Source: Nocardiopsis sp. FR4
GTDB lineage: Bacteria > Actinomycetota > Actinomycetes > Streptosporangiales > Streptosporangiaceae
Assembly: GCF_009830945.1 (NCBI RefSeq)
Contig: NZ_VWVV01000017.1
Coordinates: forward strand, 62,001 to 126,000
Direction: 5' to 3'
DNA: 64,000 nt
Shown here: positions 40,818 to 51,428 of the stretch, piece after piece
Position numbering within the stretch: the stretch's first letter is position 1
Layout of the letters: every line of letters begins with the position of its first letter
Translations under genes and position numbers: made by a program
The notes under the pieces: generated by a model
Told to the model about the DNA's origin: nothing
Database searches by the model: none
The model's input: only the letters and a program-made list of their open reading frames with translations

Positions 40818-41948
40818 ATGAGCGTGGAACCCGTGAGCTTCACCCTGAACGACCTGCCCCTCCGCGACGACCTGCGCGGCCAGACGCCCTACGGCGCCCC
40901 GCAGCTGGACGTCCCCGTGGTGCTCAACACCAACGAGAACCCGCACCCGCCCTCCCCGCGGCTGGCCAAGGCCCTGGCCGACGCGGTCGCCGACACCGCC
41001 CTGGGCCTGAACCGCTACCCCGACCGGGACGCGGTGCGCCTGCGCGAGGGCCTGGCCGCCTACCTCGGCCACGGCCTGACCGCGGACCGGGTGTGGGCGG
41101 CCAACGGCTCCAACGAGATCCTCCAGCAGCTCCTCCAGGCCTTCGGCGGCCCGGGGCGCACCGCGATGGGCTTCGAGCCCTCCTACTCGATGCACCCGAT
41201 CATCTCCCGGGCCACCGGCACCGCCTGGGTCGCCCAGCCCCGCGACGCCGAGTTCCGCGTCGACACCGACACCGCCCTGGCCGCGATCGCCGAGCACCAG
41301 CCCAGCGTCATCTTCCTCACCTCGCCCAACAACCCCACCGGCACCGCCCTGGACATCGACGACATCGCCCGCGTGTGCCAGGCCGCCCCCGGGGTCGTGG
41401 TCGTCGACGAGGCCTACGCCGAGTTCCGCCGCCAGGGCACCCCCAGCGCCCTGAGCCTGCTGCCCGACCACCCCCGGCTCGTCGTCTCGCGCACCATGTC
41501 CAAGGCCTTCGCCCTGGCCGGGGCGCGCGTGGGCTACCTGGCCGCGCACCCGGCCGTGGTCGAGGCCCTGCAGCTGGTCCGCCTGCCCTACCACCTGTCC
41601 GCCGTCACCCAGACGGTCGCGCTCACCGCCCTGGAGTACGCCGACGAACTCCTGGGCGCCGTGGCCGACCTGCGCGCCGAACGCGACGCCCTGGTCGCCT
41701 GGCTGCGCGGGCACGGCTTCTCCGTCGCCGACTCCGACGCCAACTTCGTCCTGTTCGGCGAGTTCGAGGACCGGACCAGGGTCTGGCGCGACCTGCTCGA
41801 CCAGCAGGTCCTCATCCGCGAGACCGGCCCGCCCGGCTGGCTGCGCGTCACCGTCGGCACCCCCGGCGAGATGGACGCCTTCCGCCGGGCCCTGCTCCGG
41901 GCCACCGGACACCCATCCGCCACCACCGAGGAAGTTCCGTCACCATGA
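40818..41948 (+). CDS. hisC: Histidinol-phosphate aminotransferase
   Basis: PLP enzyme converting imidazole-acetol phosphate and glutamate to histidinol phosphate, 376 residues. [96 protein letters not shown] and [18 protein letters not shown] are in normal order; Lys229 binds PLP. There is no clear ribosome site before ATG 40818 and a 74-nt gap after hisD, the largest in the operon; an internal GTG (40824) is possible. Its last codons overlap hisB. Confidence 0.96.
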   Translation: MSVEPVSFTLNDLPLRDDLRGQTPYGAPQLDVPVVLNTNENPHPPSPRLAKALADAVADTALGLNRYPDRDAVRLREGLAAYLGHGLTADRVWAANGSNEILQQLLQAFGGPGRTAMGFEPSYSMHPIISRATGTAWVAQPRDAEFRVDTDTALAAIAEHQPSVIFLTSPNNPTGTALDIDDIARVCQAAPGVVVVDEAYAEFRRQGTPSALSLLPDHPRLVVSRTMSKAFALAGARVGYLAAHPAVVEALQLVRLPYHLSAVTQTVALTALEYADELLGAVADLRAERDALVAWLRGHGFSVADSDANFVLFGEFEDRTRVWRDLLDQQVLIRETGPPGWLRVTVGTPGEMDAFRRALLRATGHPSATTEEVPSP

Positions 41949-42538
41949 GCCGCACCGGACGCGTCGAGCGCACCACCAAGGAAACCAAGGTCCTGGTCGA
42001 GATCGACCTGGACGGCACCGGCGTCGCCGACGTCTCCACCGGCGTCGGCTTCTTCGACCACATGCTCGACCAGCTCGCCAAGCACGGCCTGTTCGACCTC
42101 ACCGTGCGCACCGAGGGCGACCTGCACATCGACTCCCACCACACCATGGAGGACACCGCCCTTGCCCTGGGCGCAGCCTTCCGCGAGGCCCTGGGCGACA
42201 AGCGCGGCATCCGCCGCTTCGCCGACGCCAGGGTCCCCCTGGACGAGGCGCTGGCCGAGGTGACCGTCGACGTCTCCGGCCGCCCCTACCTCGTGCACAG
42301 CGAGCCCGAGGGCATGGCCCCGGTGATCGGCCGCGACTACGACACCACCATGACCCGCCACATCCTGGAGTCCTTCGTGGCCCAGGCCCGGGTGGCCCTG
42401 CACGTCCACGTGCCCTACGGGCGCAACGCCCACCACATCGTGGAGTGCCAGTTCAAGGCGCTGGCCCGCGCCCTGCGCGCCGCCACCGAGGACGACCCGC
42501 GCGTCAGCGGGATCCCCTCCACCAAGGGAGCCCTGTAG
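41945..42538 (+). CDS. hisB: Imidazoleglycerol-phosphate dehydratase
   Basis: Dehydrates imidazole glycerol phosphate; monofunctional, 197 residues. Mn-binding motifs: [59 protein letters not shown] and [20 protein letters not shown], all His/Glu ligands present. ATG 41945 overlaps the hisC stop (ATGA), with GAGGAAG 11 nt upstream, so translation is coupled. The stop codon is followed at once by the ATG of a small membrane-protein gene. Confidence 0.97.
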   Translation: MSRTGRVERTTKETKVLVEIDLDGTGVADVSTGVGFFDHMLDQLAKHGLFDLTVRTEGDLHIDSHHTMEDTALALGAAFREALGDKRGIRRFADARVPLDEALAEVTVDVSGRPYLVHSEPEGMAPVIGRDYDTTMTRHILESFVAQARVALHVHVPYGRNAHHIVECQFKALARALRAATEDDPRVSGIPSTKGAL

Positions 42539-42700
42539 ATGGACACCGACCTGTGGGCCCTGGCCCTGGTCGTGCTCGCCGGCTTCCTCGCCGGGGGCGC
42601 CTTCGCCATGTGGCGGATCAACAAGGCGCTGGCCGCCGCCCTGGCCGCCTGCACCTTCCTGGCGCTGGCCGCCGGCGTCCTCCGACTGGGTTACCTCTGA
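42539..42700 (+). CDS. Small two-segment membrane protein inside the his operon
   Basis: 53-residue protein of unknown role, starting at the base after the hisB stop (TAG-ATG) and ending 14 nt before hisH. It reads [53 protein letters not shown]: two hydrophobic segments (about 5-25 and 30-48) around a short basic loop WRINK. AAGGGAG lies 10 nt upstream of the ATG. Third codon positions are almost all G/C. The tight fit between hisB and hisH suggests it belongs to the operon; no his enzyme is of this kind. Confidence 0.8.
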   Translation: MDTDLWALALVVLAGFLAGGAFAMWRINKALAAALAACTFLALAAGVLRLGYL

Positions 42701-42714
42701 CAGGAAGGGCAGTC

Positions 42715-43371
42715 ATGCCGTCACGTGTGGTCGTCTTCGACTACGGTTCGGGCAACCTGCGCTCGGCGCAGCGCGCCATGGAGCGCACCGGTGCCGACGT
42801 CACCGTCACCTCGGACCCGCACGCCGCCCTGGAGGCCGACGGCCTCCTCGTCCCCGGCGTGGGCGCCTTCGGCGCGTGCATGGGCAGCCTGCGGGCCGCC
42901 GGCGGCGACCGGATCATCGGCAAGCGCGTGGCCGGGGGACGCCCGGTCCTGGGCGTGTGCGTGGGCATGCAGGTGCTCTTCGAACGAGGCGTGGAGCGCG
43001 TGGGCCCCGCCGACGGGGAGGCCGGGGTGGCCGAGGGCTGCGGCGAGTGGCCCGGCACCGTGGACCGCCTGCGCGCCCCCGTCCTGCCGCACATGGGCTG
43101 GAACACCGTCCGCCCGCCCGAGGACACCCGGCTCTTCGCCGGGATCGGGCCCGAGGAGCGCTTCTACTTCGTGCACTCCTACGCCGTGCGCGAGTGGGAG
43201 TTCACCCCCACCAACCCGCGCATCCCCGCGCCCAAGGTGACCTGGTCCGAACACGGCGAACCCTTCGTGGCCGCCGTCGAGAACGGACCGCTGTGGGCCA
43301 CCCAGTTCCACCCGGAGAAGTCCGGCGACGCGGGCGCCCACATCCTGGCCAACTGGGTCGCCACCCTCTGA
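42715..43371 (+). CDS. hisH: Imidazole glycerol phosphate synthase, glutaminase subunit
   Basis: Class I glutamine amidotransferase that supplies ammonia to HisF, 218 residues. It begins [20 protein letters not shown], with the oxyanion loop [14 protein letters not shown], the nucleophile in [41 protein letters not shown], and the His/Glu pair in [13 protein letters not shown]. The triad Cys-His-Glu is intact. AGGAAGG lies 7 nt before ATG 42715. It forms a complex with HisF encoded two genes downstream. Confidence 0.97.
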   Translation: MPSRVVVFDYGSGNLRSAQRAMERTGADVTVTSDPHAALEADGLLVPGVGAFGACMGSLRAAGGDRIIGKRVAGGRPVLGVCVGMQVLFERGVERVGPADGEAGVAEGCGEWPGTVDRLRAPVLPHMGWNTVRPPEDTRLFAGIGPEERFYFVHSYAVREWEFTPTNPRIPAPKVTWSEHGEPFVAAVENGPLWATQFHPEKSGDAGAHILANWVATL

Positions 43372-43417
43372 GGGCCGCCCACCCGCTTCACCCGACCAAC
43401 GAGCACGAGAAGGCTTC

Positions 43418-44175
43418 ATGACCGGCGAGACCACCACCCCCGCACTCGAACTGCTGCCCGCCGTGGACGTGGCGGACGGTCAGGCCGTCCAGCTCGTCCA
43501 GGGCAGGGCGGGCTCGGGCGGACAGTACGGCGACCCCTTCGAGGCGGCCATGGCCTGGCAGAAGGCCGGCGCCGAGTGGATCCACCTCGTGGACCTGGAC
43601 GCCGCCTTCGGCCGCGGCCACAACCGCGACCTGCTGCGCGACATCGTCGGCCGCCTCGACGTCAGGGTGGAGATGTCCGGCGGTATCCGCGACGACGAGT
43701 CCCTGGCCGCCGCCCTGGCCACCGGCTGCACCCGGGTCAACATCGGCACCGCCGCCCTGGAGAACCCCGACTGGTGCGCCCGCATCATCGCCGAGCACGG
43801 CGACCGGATCGCCATCGGCCTGGACGTGCGCGGCACCACCCTGGCCGCGCGCGGATGGACCCGCGACGGCGGCGACCTCCTCGAGACCCTGGAGCGCCTG
43901 GAGGAACAGGGCTGCGCCCGCTACGTCGTCACCGACGTCAACAAGGACGGCACCCTCAAGGGCCCGAACCTGGACCTGCTGCGCACCGTGTGCGAGCGCA
44001 CCGACAAGCCGGTGGTGGCCAGCGGCGGCGTCTCCAGCCTGGAGGACCTGCGGGCGATCGCCACCCTGACCCCCCTGGGCGTGGAGGGCGCCATCATGGG
44101 TACCGCCCTGTACGAGGGCGCCTTCACCCTCCAGGACGCCCTGGCCGCCGTGCGCGGGCCCCAGGGGGCCGGCCA

Positions 44176-44179
<4 letters not shown>
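43418..44179 (+). CDS. priA: PriA-type phosphoribosyl isomerase (HisA/TrpF)
   Basis: (Beta-alpha)8 isomerase for the ProFAR step of histidine synthesis; in actinobacteria PriA also does the TrpF step of tryptophan synthesis. The 253-residue protein matches actinobacterial PriA closely: [89 protein letters not shown] and [16 protein letters not shown]. Catalytic Asp17 is present. However Gln25 (GQAVQLVQG) stands where HisA and PriA have a conserved Arg (PriA Arg19). No trpF is seen in the trp cluster, which fits bifunctionality. Its stop overlaps hisF. Confidence 0.93.
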
Positions 44180-44949
<770 letters not shown>

Positions 44950-44970
44950 ACCGCCCGCACCGCACCCTCC

Positions 44971-45001
44971 CGGGCGCGTCCCCGGGCCGGGGACGCGCCC
45001 G
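44971..45001 (+). terminator. Terminator of the his operon
   Basis: CGGGCGCGTCCCC (44971-44983) and GGGGACGCGCCCG (44989-45001), a perfect 13-bp stem with loop GGGCC, followed by GCGGTGTTTC. Confidence 0.8.
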
Positions 45002-45174
45002 GCGGTGTTTCGGTTGACACCCGTGCCCGAACAGGTCCGGCCAGGACAGCAAAGTATGTCCTCCTGGCGGCATTTGTGCTCTTTGTGTGAACGTGGCGCA
45101 GCTCTCACGCATCACACGGAGTGCAGGAACCACCCGCACCGCGGGCACCGCACACCGGGAAAGGAACACCCGCC

Positions 45175-45756
45175 ATGTCCACCGCGACGCGGCGCGGCGC
45201 CGCCCTCGGGGCCGCCACCGCACTGGCCGCGGCCACCCTCCTGGCCGCCGCGCCCCCCGCCCTGGCCGACGACCTCGACCAGACCTCCGCCGAGACCCTG
45301 GCCGCCATCGAGGCCCAGAGCTGGCCCGAGTACACCCTCGGCGACTTCGACATCGACGTCTACGCCGCCAAGATGCTGCTCGACCAGGGAGAGATCTACC
45401 CCGGCGAGCTCGACCTGGAGTTCGACCAGGACCTGCACGACGCCCTGGTGTCCTACCAGGACGCCTTCGGCCTGCCCGCCTACGGCGACCTCGACACCGC
45501 CACCTGGGAGCACATGCGGGACCTGGTCTTCGGCCAGCACCAGTTCCGCCGCGGCGACACCGGACCCGTCGTGGTCATGATCCAGCGCCAGCTCAACGCC
45601 AAGTTCAACTACCACCTCGCCACCGACGGCGTCTACGGCTACTGGACCGAACAGGCCGTCCGCGACGCCCAGGGCCACTTCGGCATCGGCGTCGACGGGG
45701 TCTTCGGCCCGGTCAGCTTCCAGGCCCTGATCAGCTACCAGGACTACGACCGCTGA
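45175..45756 (+). CDS. Secreted peptidoglycan-binding-domain protein
   Basis: 193-residue exported protein. Signal peptide MSTATRRGAALGAATALAAA with cleavage near PPALA-DD. The mature part has a first repeat-like segment (VYAAKMLLDQGEIYPGELDL, then FDQDLHDALVSYQDAFGLP) and a second, clearer PG_binding_1 domain: FRRGDTGPVVVMIQRQLNAK, TDGVYGYWTEQAVRDAQGHF and GIGVDGVFGPVSFQALISY. Such domains bind cell-wall peptidoglycan; no catalytic domain is fused, so it may be a wall-anchoring or regulatory protein. ATG 45175 has AAAGGA about 10 nt upstream. Single-gene unit with its own hairpin. Confidence 0.87.
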   Translation: MSTATRRGAALGAATALAAATLLAAAPPALADDLDQTSAETLAAIEAQSWPEYTLGDFDIDVYAAKMLLDQGEIYPGELDLEFDQDLHDALVSYQDAFGLPAYGDLDTATWEHMRDLVFGQHQFRRGDTGPVVVMIQRQLNAKFNYHLATDGVYGYWTEQAVRDAQGHFGIGVDGVFGPVSFQALISYQDYDR

Positions 45757-45777
45757 CCCCGGCCCCGCGTCCCACCC

Positions 45778-45805
45778 GTCCGGGCCCGGCCCGCCGGGCC
45801 CGGAC
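45778..45805 (+). terminator. Hairpin after the peptidoglycan-binding protein gene
   Basis: GTCCGGGCCCGG (45778-45789) and CCGGGCCCGGAC (45794-45805), a perfect 12-bp stem with a 4-nt loop. Confidence 0.7.
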
Positions 45806-46022
45806 ACCCCGCCCCCGCCCGCCCCGCCCGGCCACCCGGTCCGCGCTGGACGGAATAGCACCGTGGCGCGCCGCGCTGAAACAATCCGGTGGAACCTGTC
45901 CGCACCGCTGGATAGGTTGACACCACACGCGCACTCCACGGTCCTTCGGCATGCCCGGAGCCCGCCGTGCGCGCGTCGGCAGCGCCGGGCCCGGCCCGGC
46001 AGGCGAGCAGAACGGGGAGCGC

Positions 46023-48011
46023 ATGGCGCAGGGAACCAGCACCACGCGAACGCGCGAGGGGACCGCCGGGGGCGAGGGCGAGGACACCCGTTCCCAACCC
46101 CCGGACCCGGCGCACACCGGCGTCTTCACCCGGGGCATGAGGGTCCTGGGGGTCGCCGCCCGCACCGAACCGTGGGTCTTCCTCGCCGCCGCCCTGGGCG
46201 CCGCGCTCCACGCCGCCGTCAACGTCGGCTCCGCCTCCGTCCTCGGCCACCTCACCGACGCCACCATCCTGCCCGCCTTCGCCCAGGGCAGCACCACCGC
46301 CGCCGCCCTCACCGCCGCCGCGGCCCTGCTCATGGCGGTCGGCCTCGGCAAGGCCGTCGGCGTCGCCATGCGCCGGATGCTCGCCGCGCTCATGCAGTTC
46401 CGCATGCAGGCCCGCTACCGGCGCGCCGTGGCCCGCAAGTACCTCGAACTCCCCCTGTCCTGGCACCACCGCCACCCCACCGGACAACTCCTGTCCAACG
46501 CCAACGCCGACGTCGAGGCCACCTGGCAACCGCTCGCCCCCCTGCCCATGGCGGTCGGAAGCGTCTTCATGCTGGCCATCGCCGCCGTCGCGATGGTCCT
46601 CACCGACCCGGTGCTCGCCCTGGTGGCCTTCGTCGTCTTCCCCACCCTCGCCGCCGCCAACGTCGTCTTCCAGCGCCGGGTCTCACCCATGGCCTCCCGC
46701 GCCCAGGCCCTGCGCGCCGAGGTCAGCGGCGTCGCCCACGAGTCCTTCGACGGCGCCCTCGTCGTCAAGACCCTGGGCCGCGAGGACACCGAGACCGAAC
46801 GCTTCACCGAGGCCGCCCACCGCCTGCGCGACGCGCTCATCCAGGTCGGCCGCATGCGCTCGATGTTCGACCCCGTCATGGAGGCCCTGCCCAACTTCGG
46901 CGTCCTGGCCGTCCTGCTCCTGGGCATGTGGCGACTGTCCACCGGCGCCATCGACCCCGGCGACCTGGTCCAGATCGCCTTCCTGTTCACCCTGCTGACC
47001 ATGCCCATCCGCTCCTTCGGCTGGATCCTGGGCGACCTGCCCCGCAGCGTCGTGGGCTGGGACCGCGTCCAGTCCGTCCTGCGCGCCGACGGCGCCATGG
47101 AGTACGGCGACCGCACCCTGGAGGACACCCCCACCGGAATCGCCCTGAGCGCCCGCGGCGTCACCTTCTCCTACGCCGACTCCTACGACGCCGACGGCGG
47201 CGGGCGCGACCTCATGGACGGCCGCGCCGACGGACCCCGCACCACCGTCCTCAACGGCGTGGACCTGGACATCGCCCCCGGGCGCACCGTCGCCCTGGTC
47301 GGCCCCACCGGAGCGGGCAAGTCCACCCTCACCACCGTGCTCATGCGCCTGGTCGACGCCGACAGCGGCACCGTCACGTTCGACGGCGTCGACGTCCGCG
47401 ACCTGGCCCGCGACCAGATCCCCCGCCACGCCGCACTGGTCCCCCAGGGCACCTTCGTGTTCGAGGACACCGTCCGCGACAACGTCACCCTGGGCGCCCC
47501 CCTGGGCGACGACGAGGTCTGGGCCGCCCTGCGCCTGGCCCGCGCCGACGGGTTCATCCGCGAGCTGGAGGGCGGACTCGACGCCCGCCTCGGCGAGAAG
47601 GGCACCACCCTCTCCGGCGGACAACGCCAGCGCCTGGCCCTGGCCCGCGCCGTCGTCCGCCGCCCGCGCCTGCTCATCATGGACGACGCCACCTCCGCGG
47701 TCGACCCGCAGATCGAGGCGCAGATCCTCGCCGGCCTGCGCGAACGCGACGCCGCCGCCACCGTGGTCGTGGTCGCCTACCGGCGCGCCACCATCGAACT
47801 CGCCGACGAGGTCGTCTACATGGAACGCGGCCGCGTCCTGGCCCGCGGCACCCACGAGGAGCTGCTCACCACCTCACCCGGCTACACCAAACTCGTCACC
47901 GCCTACGAGCGCGCCTCCGCCGAGGCCGGGCCCGGCCCCCTCCCAGAGGAACCCGGGCCGCTCGAACCCTCCCGCCGCAGCGACGACGCCACCGAGGAGA
48001 CCAGCCGATGA
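46023..48011 (+). CDS. ABC exporter half-transporter with degenerate ATP site
   Basis: Fused membrane and ATPase protein, 662 residues. After a disordered 35-residue front, six membrane segments follow (first near EPWVFLAAALGAALHAAVNV), with the coupling region PLSWHHRHPTGQLLSNANAD. The ATPase has Walker A VGPTGAGKST and signature TLSGGQRQRLALARA. Its Walker B ends LLIMDDATSAVD, with Asp in place of the catalytic Glu, and the switch reads VVAYRRATIE, with Tyr in place of His. That marks the degenerate partner of a heterodimeric type IV exporter. ATG 46023 has GGGGAG 3-4 nt upstream. The partner gene overlaps its stop (ATGA). Substrate unknown. Confidence 0.93.
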   Translation: MAQGTSTTRTREGTAGGEGEDTRSQPPDPAHTGVFTRGMRVLGVAARTEPWVFLAAALGAALHAAVNVGSASVLGHLTDATILPAFAQGSTTAAALTAAAALLMAVGLGKAVGVAMRRMLAALMQFRMQARYRRAVARKYLELPLSWHHRHPTGQLLSNANADVEATWQPLAPLPMAVGSVFMLAIAAVAMVLTDPVLALVAFVVFPTLAAANVVFQRRVSPMASRAQALRAEVSGVAHESFDGALVVKTLGREDTETERFTEAAHRLRDALIQVGRMRSMFDPVMEALPNFGVLAVLLLGMWRLSTGAIDPGDLVQIAFLFTLLTMPIRSFGWILGDLPRSVVGWDRVQSVLRADGAMEYGDRTLEDTPTGIALSARGVTFSYADSYDADGGGRDLMDGRADGPRTTVLNGVDLDIAPGRTVALVGPTGAGKSTLTTVLMRLVDADSGTVTFDGVDVRDLARDQIPRHAALVPQGTFVFEDTVRDNVTLGAPLGDDEVWAALRLARADGFIRELEGGLDARLGEKGTTLSGGQRQRLALARAVVRRPRLLIMDDATSAVDPQIEAQILAGLRERDAAATVVVVAYRRATIELADEVVYMERGRVLARGTHEELLTTSPGYTKLVTAYERASAEAGPGPLPEEPGPLEPSRRSDDATEETSR

Positions 48012-49849
48012 GCGCACCCGTCCGCACCGGTCAGCGGCCCGACCCAGGCGCGCGGCAGGAGGAGGGCACGGGCACCGCCGTGTCCCTGCACCGCTCCTCC
48101 GACGGCGCGCTCGAGACCATCAGGCGCGGCCTGCGGCTGTCCCCGGAGTTCGCCCGCGGCCTGTGGCTCACCCTGGCCCTCGCGGTCGCGGCCACCGCCG
48201 GCAAGATCATCGTGCCCGTCGCCGTCCAGCAGATCATCGACAACGGCCTGTCCGGACCCGCCGGACCCGACCTGGCCTTCGTCACCCGCATGGTGAGCGT
48301 GTGCGCCGCCCTGCTCCTGGTCACCATGGTCTTCTCCTACCTGATGAACGTGCGCCTGTACCGGGCCACCGAGTCCGGCCTGGCCACCCTGCGCCGCAGG
48401 GCCTTCCGCCACGTGCACGACCTGTCCGTGCTCACCCAGAACAGCGAGCGCAAGGGCGCCCTGGTCTCCCGCGTCACCAGCGACGTCGACCAGATCAGCA
48501 CCTTCATGCAGTGGGGCGGCATGCTCCTCATCGTCAGCAGCGGCCAGCTGCTGGTGGCCACCGCCCTCATGGCGGTCTACTCCTGGCAGCTCACCCTCGT
48601 GGTGTGGATCTGCTTCCTGCCCCTGCTCTTCGGCGTGCGCTGGCTGCAGAAACTGCTCTCCAGGGCCTACCTGAAGGTGCGCGAGCGCACCGGCGACATG
48701 CTCGGCGTCATCGGCGAGACCGTCATGGGCGCCGCCGTCATCCGCGCCCACGGCACCGAGCGGCGCACCGCCCAGCGCATCGACACCACCGTCCTGGCCA
48801 CCCGCCGCGCCCAGGTCCGCGCCCAGCGCCTGTCCATGGCCGTCTCACCCTTCGCCGAGATCGTCTCCGCCCTCGGCAACACCGCGGTGGTCCTCATCGG
48901 CGTCTGGCTGGGCCTGGGCGGCGACCTGACCGCCGGACAGCTCATCGCCTTCCTGTTCCTGATGACCCTGTTCATCCAGCCGATGATGATGGCCACCGAG
49001 ATCTTCAACGAGGCCCAGAACGCCATCGCGGGATGGCGCCGGGTCCTGGGCGTACTCGACACCGTGCCCGACATCGCCGACCCGGGCGAGGCCGGACGCG
49101 AACTCCCCCGCGGACCCGTCGAGGTCGCCTTCGACCGCGTCACCTACTCCTACCCCGGGGGACCCGTCGTCCTGGACGACGTCAGCGTCGGGATCACCCC
49201 CGGCACCCGGGTGGCCGTGGTGGGGGAGACCGGCTCGGGCAAGACGACCTTCGTCAAACTGCTCACCCGCCTCATGGATCCCGACCACGGCACCGTCCGC
49301 CTCGACGGCGTCGACCTGCGCGAGGTGGCCTTCTCCTCCCTGCGCAGCCGCGTGGTGATGGTCCCCCAGGAGGGCTTCCTCTTCGACAGCTCCCTGGGCG
49401 ACAACATCCGCTTCGCCCGCCCCGAGAGCACCGACACCGAACTGGAGGCGGCCATCACCGAGCTCGGCCTCGCCGAGTGGCTCGACAGCCTCGCCCACGG
49501 ACTCGACACCCCCGTGGGCCAGCGCGGCGAGTCCCTCTCGGCGGGGGAGCGCCAGCTCGTCGCCCTGGTCCGCGCCTACGTCGCCGACCCCGACCTGCTC
49601 GTGCTGGACGAGGCCACCTCCGCCGTGGACCCGCACACCGAGGTGCGCATCCAGCGCGCCCTGGACCGGCTCACCCGGGGCCGTACCTCCGTGGCCATCG
49701 CGCACCGCCTGTCCACCGCCGAGGCCGCCGACCGGGTCCTGGTCTTCGACGACGGACGCATCGTGCAGAGCGGCTCCCACACCGAACTGGTCGGCCGGCC
49801 CGGCGTGTACGCCGACCTGTACGCCTCCTGGGTGCGCTCCTCGGCCTGA
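48008..49849 (+). CDS. ABC exporter half-transporter with consensus ATP site
   Basis: Partner of the preceding gene, 613 residues: six membrane segments (first at GLWLTLALAVAATAGKIIVP), coupling helix LTQNSERKGALVSRVTSDVD, then an ATPase with Walker A VGETGSGKTT, signature SLSAGERQLVALVRA (Ala for the usual second Gly of LSGGQ), Walker B LLVLDEATSAVD with catalytic Glu, and switch VAIAHRLSTAEAADRV with the His intact. The signature of this subunit would complement the degenerate site of its partner. ATG 48008 overlaps the previous stop, giving coupled translation. The pair likely exports a lipid, peptide or drug. Confidence 0.93.
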   Translation: MSAPVRTGQRPDPGARQEEGTGTAVSLHRSSDGALETIRRGLRLSPEFARGLWLTLALAVAATAGKIIVPVAVQQIIDNGLSGPAGPDLAFVTRMVSVCAALLLVTMVFSYLMNVRLYRATESGLATLRRRAFRHVHDLSVLTQNSERKGALVSRVTSDVDQISTFMQWGGMLLIVSSGQLLVATALMAVYSWQLTLVVWICFLPLLFGVRWLQKLLSRAYLKVRERTGDMLGVIGETVMGAAVIRAHGTERRTAQRIDTTVLATRRAQVRAQRLSMAVSPFAEIVSALGNTAVVLIGVWLGLGGDLTAGQLIAFLFLMTLFIQPMMMATEIFNEAQNAIAGWRRVLGVLDTVPDIADPGEAGRELPRGPVEVAFDRVTYSYPGGPVVLDDVSVGITPGTRVAVVGETGSGKTTFVKLLTRLMDPDHGTVRLDGVDLREVAFSSLRSRVVMVPQEGFLFDSSLGDNIRFARPESTDTELEAAITELGLAEWLDSLAHGLDTPVGQRGESLSAGERQLVALVRAYVADPDLLVLDEATSAVDPHTEVRIQRALDRLTRGRTSVAIAHRLSTAEAADRVLVFDDGRIVQSGSHTELVGRPGVYADLYASWVRSSA

Positions 49850-49858
49850 CCCGCGCCC

Positions 49859-49899
49859 GCGGTCCGGGGCCCGCCACGGGAGCGGTGTCCCCGGACCGC
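49859..49899. terminator. Bidirectional hairpin between the ABC and SIS genes
   Basis: GCGGTCCGGGG (49859-49869) and CCCCGGACCGC (49889-49899), a perfect 11-bp stem with a 19-nt loop, directly between the two convergent stops. Confidence 0.65.
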
Positions 49900-49900
49900 C

Positions 49901-50902
49901 TCAGCGGCCCGAGGCCGCCCACCAGTGCGCCGCCAACAGCTCCGCCACCAGCGGTTCCGCCAACAGGCCCACGTCCGGGTCGCCGTCACCCGGATAGCGC
50001 ACCGTCACCCCCGCCCCCGGCACCCGCTCGCGTCCGGGGGTGGGACCCACCGCCACGAACGCCCCGCGCAACTGCCCCAGGTGCTCGGCGAACCGCTCGT
50101 CGTAGGCCGACCCCGCGAACAACAGGGCCCGGTAGTCGGTCACCGCGGCCAGGTGACGGTCGGTGTGCGACCACTCCCCGGTCTCGGCGGCGTGCGCCAC
50201 CTTCACCGGACCCTTACGCAACACCTGCACCCCCTGCCACGCCGATGCCAGCCGCTCGGCCGGGGCCACCAGGTGCACGCCGTCCGGCCCCTCCAGCACC
50301 CGCGCCGCCCGGGGCACCCACTTCGGCGCCCCCTCCAGCAGGAAGGACGTGGCGTTGGCCACCCGGCGCAGCAGGCCGGGGAAGTTCGCGCTCGCCCCCG
50401 ACACCGGGGCGCCCAGACGGTGCCCCAACAGCAGGAGCAGGGCCAGCGCGTGCTGATAGGCGCGGCACCCCAGGCCGCTGGCCTCCTCACCCGCGTGCAA
50501 CGGCACCAACAAATCCGCCTGGCGCCCCACCACCGCATCCACCGACGGCGCCAGCACGACCACGGGCGACCGCGCCACGTACCGGTCCAGGACCGTGTAC
50601 AGCTCCTTCTGCCCGCCGCCCAGACTCACCGCCACCACCAGCGTCTCCGGACCCGCCGGAGGCGCCTCCGCCGAGGAGGAGAAGTCCGCGGTCGCCGCGA
50701 TCCCCGCCCGGCGCAGCCGGGCCGCCGCCACCGCGCACGCGTGCCGCGCCGCGCCCAAGCCCACGAAGCGCACCGAGGCGGGCTCGTCGTCCAACAGTGC
50801 GGGCAGCGCCGCGTAGGGGTCCCACCGCGGAAAGCGGTCGGCCAACCGGGACAGCGCGTCGGGCATGCCCGCCAGGTCGGCGGACAGGGAATCGGCGGTC
50901 AC
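49901..50902 (-). CDS. SIS (sugar isomerase) domain protein
   Basis: 333-residue protein with two SIS domains: the first around [20 protein letters not shown], with [20 protein letters not shown] and [20 protein letters not shown] (phosphosugar-binding Ser/Thr loop), and the second from VWQGV-like [20 protein letters not shown], where the [10 protein letters not shown] region gives the family Glu/His. Such proteins (glucosamine-phosphate isomerase/deaminase-like, AgaS-like) bind phosphosugars; activity cannot be specified. GTG 50902 has GGGGG 6 nt upstream. An inverted repeat GCGGTAC/GTACCGC (50947-50976) lies in its promoter region. It is convergent with the ABC exporter and divergent from hisI. 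Confidence 0.75.
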   Translation of the reverse strand: MTADSLSADLAGMPDALSRLADRFPRWDPYAALPALLDDEPASVRFVGLGAARHACAVAAARLRRAGIAATADFSSSAEAPPAGPETLVVAVSLGGGQKELYTVLDRYVARSPVVVLAPSVDAVVGRQADLLVPLHAGEEASGLGCRAYQHALALLLLLGHRLGAPVSGASANFPGLLRRVANATSFLLEGAPKWVPRAARVLEGPDGVHLVAPAERLASAWQGVQVLRKGPVKVAHAAETGEWSHTDRHLAAVTDYRALLFAGSAYDERFAEHLGQLRGAFVAVGPTPGRERVPGAGVTVRYPGDGDPDVGLLAEPLVAELLAAHWWAASGR

Positions 50903-50946
50903 GACAACCCCCAGGGTGGAAGGGACAGGGCGGAGGGGACGAGGCG

Positions 50947-50976
50947 GCGGTACCAACGCACGCACTCTAGTACCGC
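50947..50976. promoter_or_regulatory. Inverted repeat in the SIS gene promoter region
   Basis: GCGGTAC (50947-50953) and GTACCGC (50970-50976), 7-bp perfect arms with a 16-nt spacer, 45 nt upstream of the SIS gene start; ACTAGAGT on the minus strand next to it may be part of the promoter. Confidence 0.3.
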
Positions 50977-51070
50977 CCCGGCCACCGCCGCCCCGCCCCG
51001 GACGATCCCCCCGCGACACCGCCGCACCCGCCACACGCCTCCCCGGTGCACGGCGGCGCGCACCCGCCCA

Positions 51071-51076
51071 TAACCT
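51071..51076 (+). promoter_or_regulatory. -10 element of hisI (near-leaderless)
   Basis: TAACCT, 7 nt before the ATG, giving a leader of about one nucleotide. GGAAA in between could be a weak ribosome site instead. Confidence 0.45.
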
Positions 51077-51083
51077 GGAAACC

Positions 51084-51428
51084 ATGAGCGTCACCAGCCT
51101 CGACCCGGCCATCGCCGCCCGTCTCAAGCGCACCGAGGACGGCCTCGTCCCCGCCGTCGTGCAGCAGCACGACACCGGGGAGGTCCTCATGCTCGCCTGG
51201 ATGGACGACGAGGCGCTGCACCGCACCCTGACCACCGGGGCCGCCACCTACTGGTCCCGCAGCCGCGGCGAGTACTGGGTCAAGGGCGCCACCTCCGGCC
51301 ACACCCAGCGCGTGGTCTCCGTCGCACTCGACTGCGACGGCGACACCCTGCTCCTGCGTGTCGACCAGACCGGCGCCGCCTGCCACACCGGCGACCGCAC
51401 CTGCTTCGACGCGGACAGACTCCTGTGA
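51084..51428 (+). CDS. hisI: Phosphoribosyl-AMP cyclohydrolase
   Basis: Opens the adenine ring of phosphoribosyl-AMP in histidine synthesis; monofunctional, 114 residues (no HisE fusion). [58 protein letters not shown] and [12 protein letters not shown] contain the three zinc-binding Cys and the Asp metal site (DCDGD) of the family. It is separated from the main his operon by 6 kb and begins a unit with two membrane proteins, as is usual in actinomycetes, where hisI lies next to the trp genes. Its stop overlaps the next gene. Confidence 0.96.
   Translation: MSVTSLDPAIAARLKRTEDGLVPAVVQQHDTGEVLMLAWMDDEALHRTLTTGAATYWSRSRGEYWVKGATSGHTQRVVSVALDCDGDTLLLRVDQTGAACHTGDRTCFDADRLL

Noticed and set aside
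45014-45019. TTGACA after the his operon as a -35 element
   Set aside because: No -10-like hexamer at 16-19 nt downstream; the nearest A/T-rich block is over 30 nt away.
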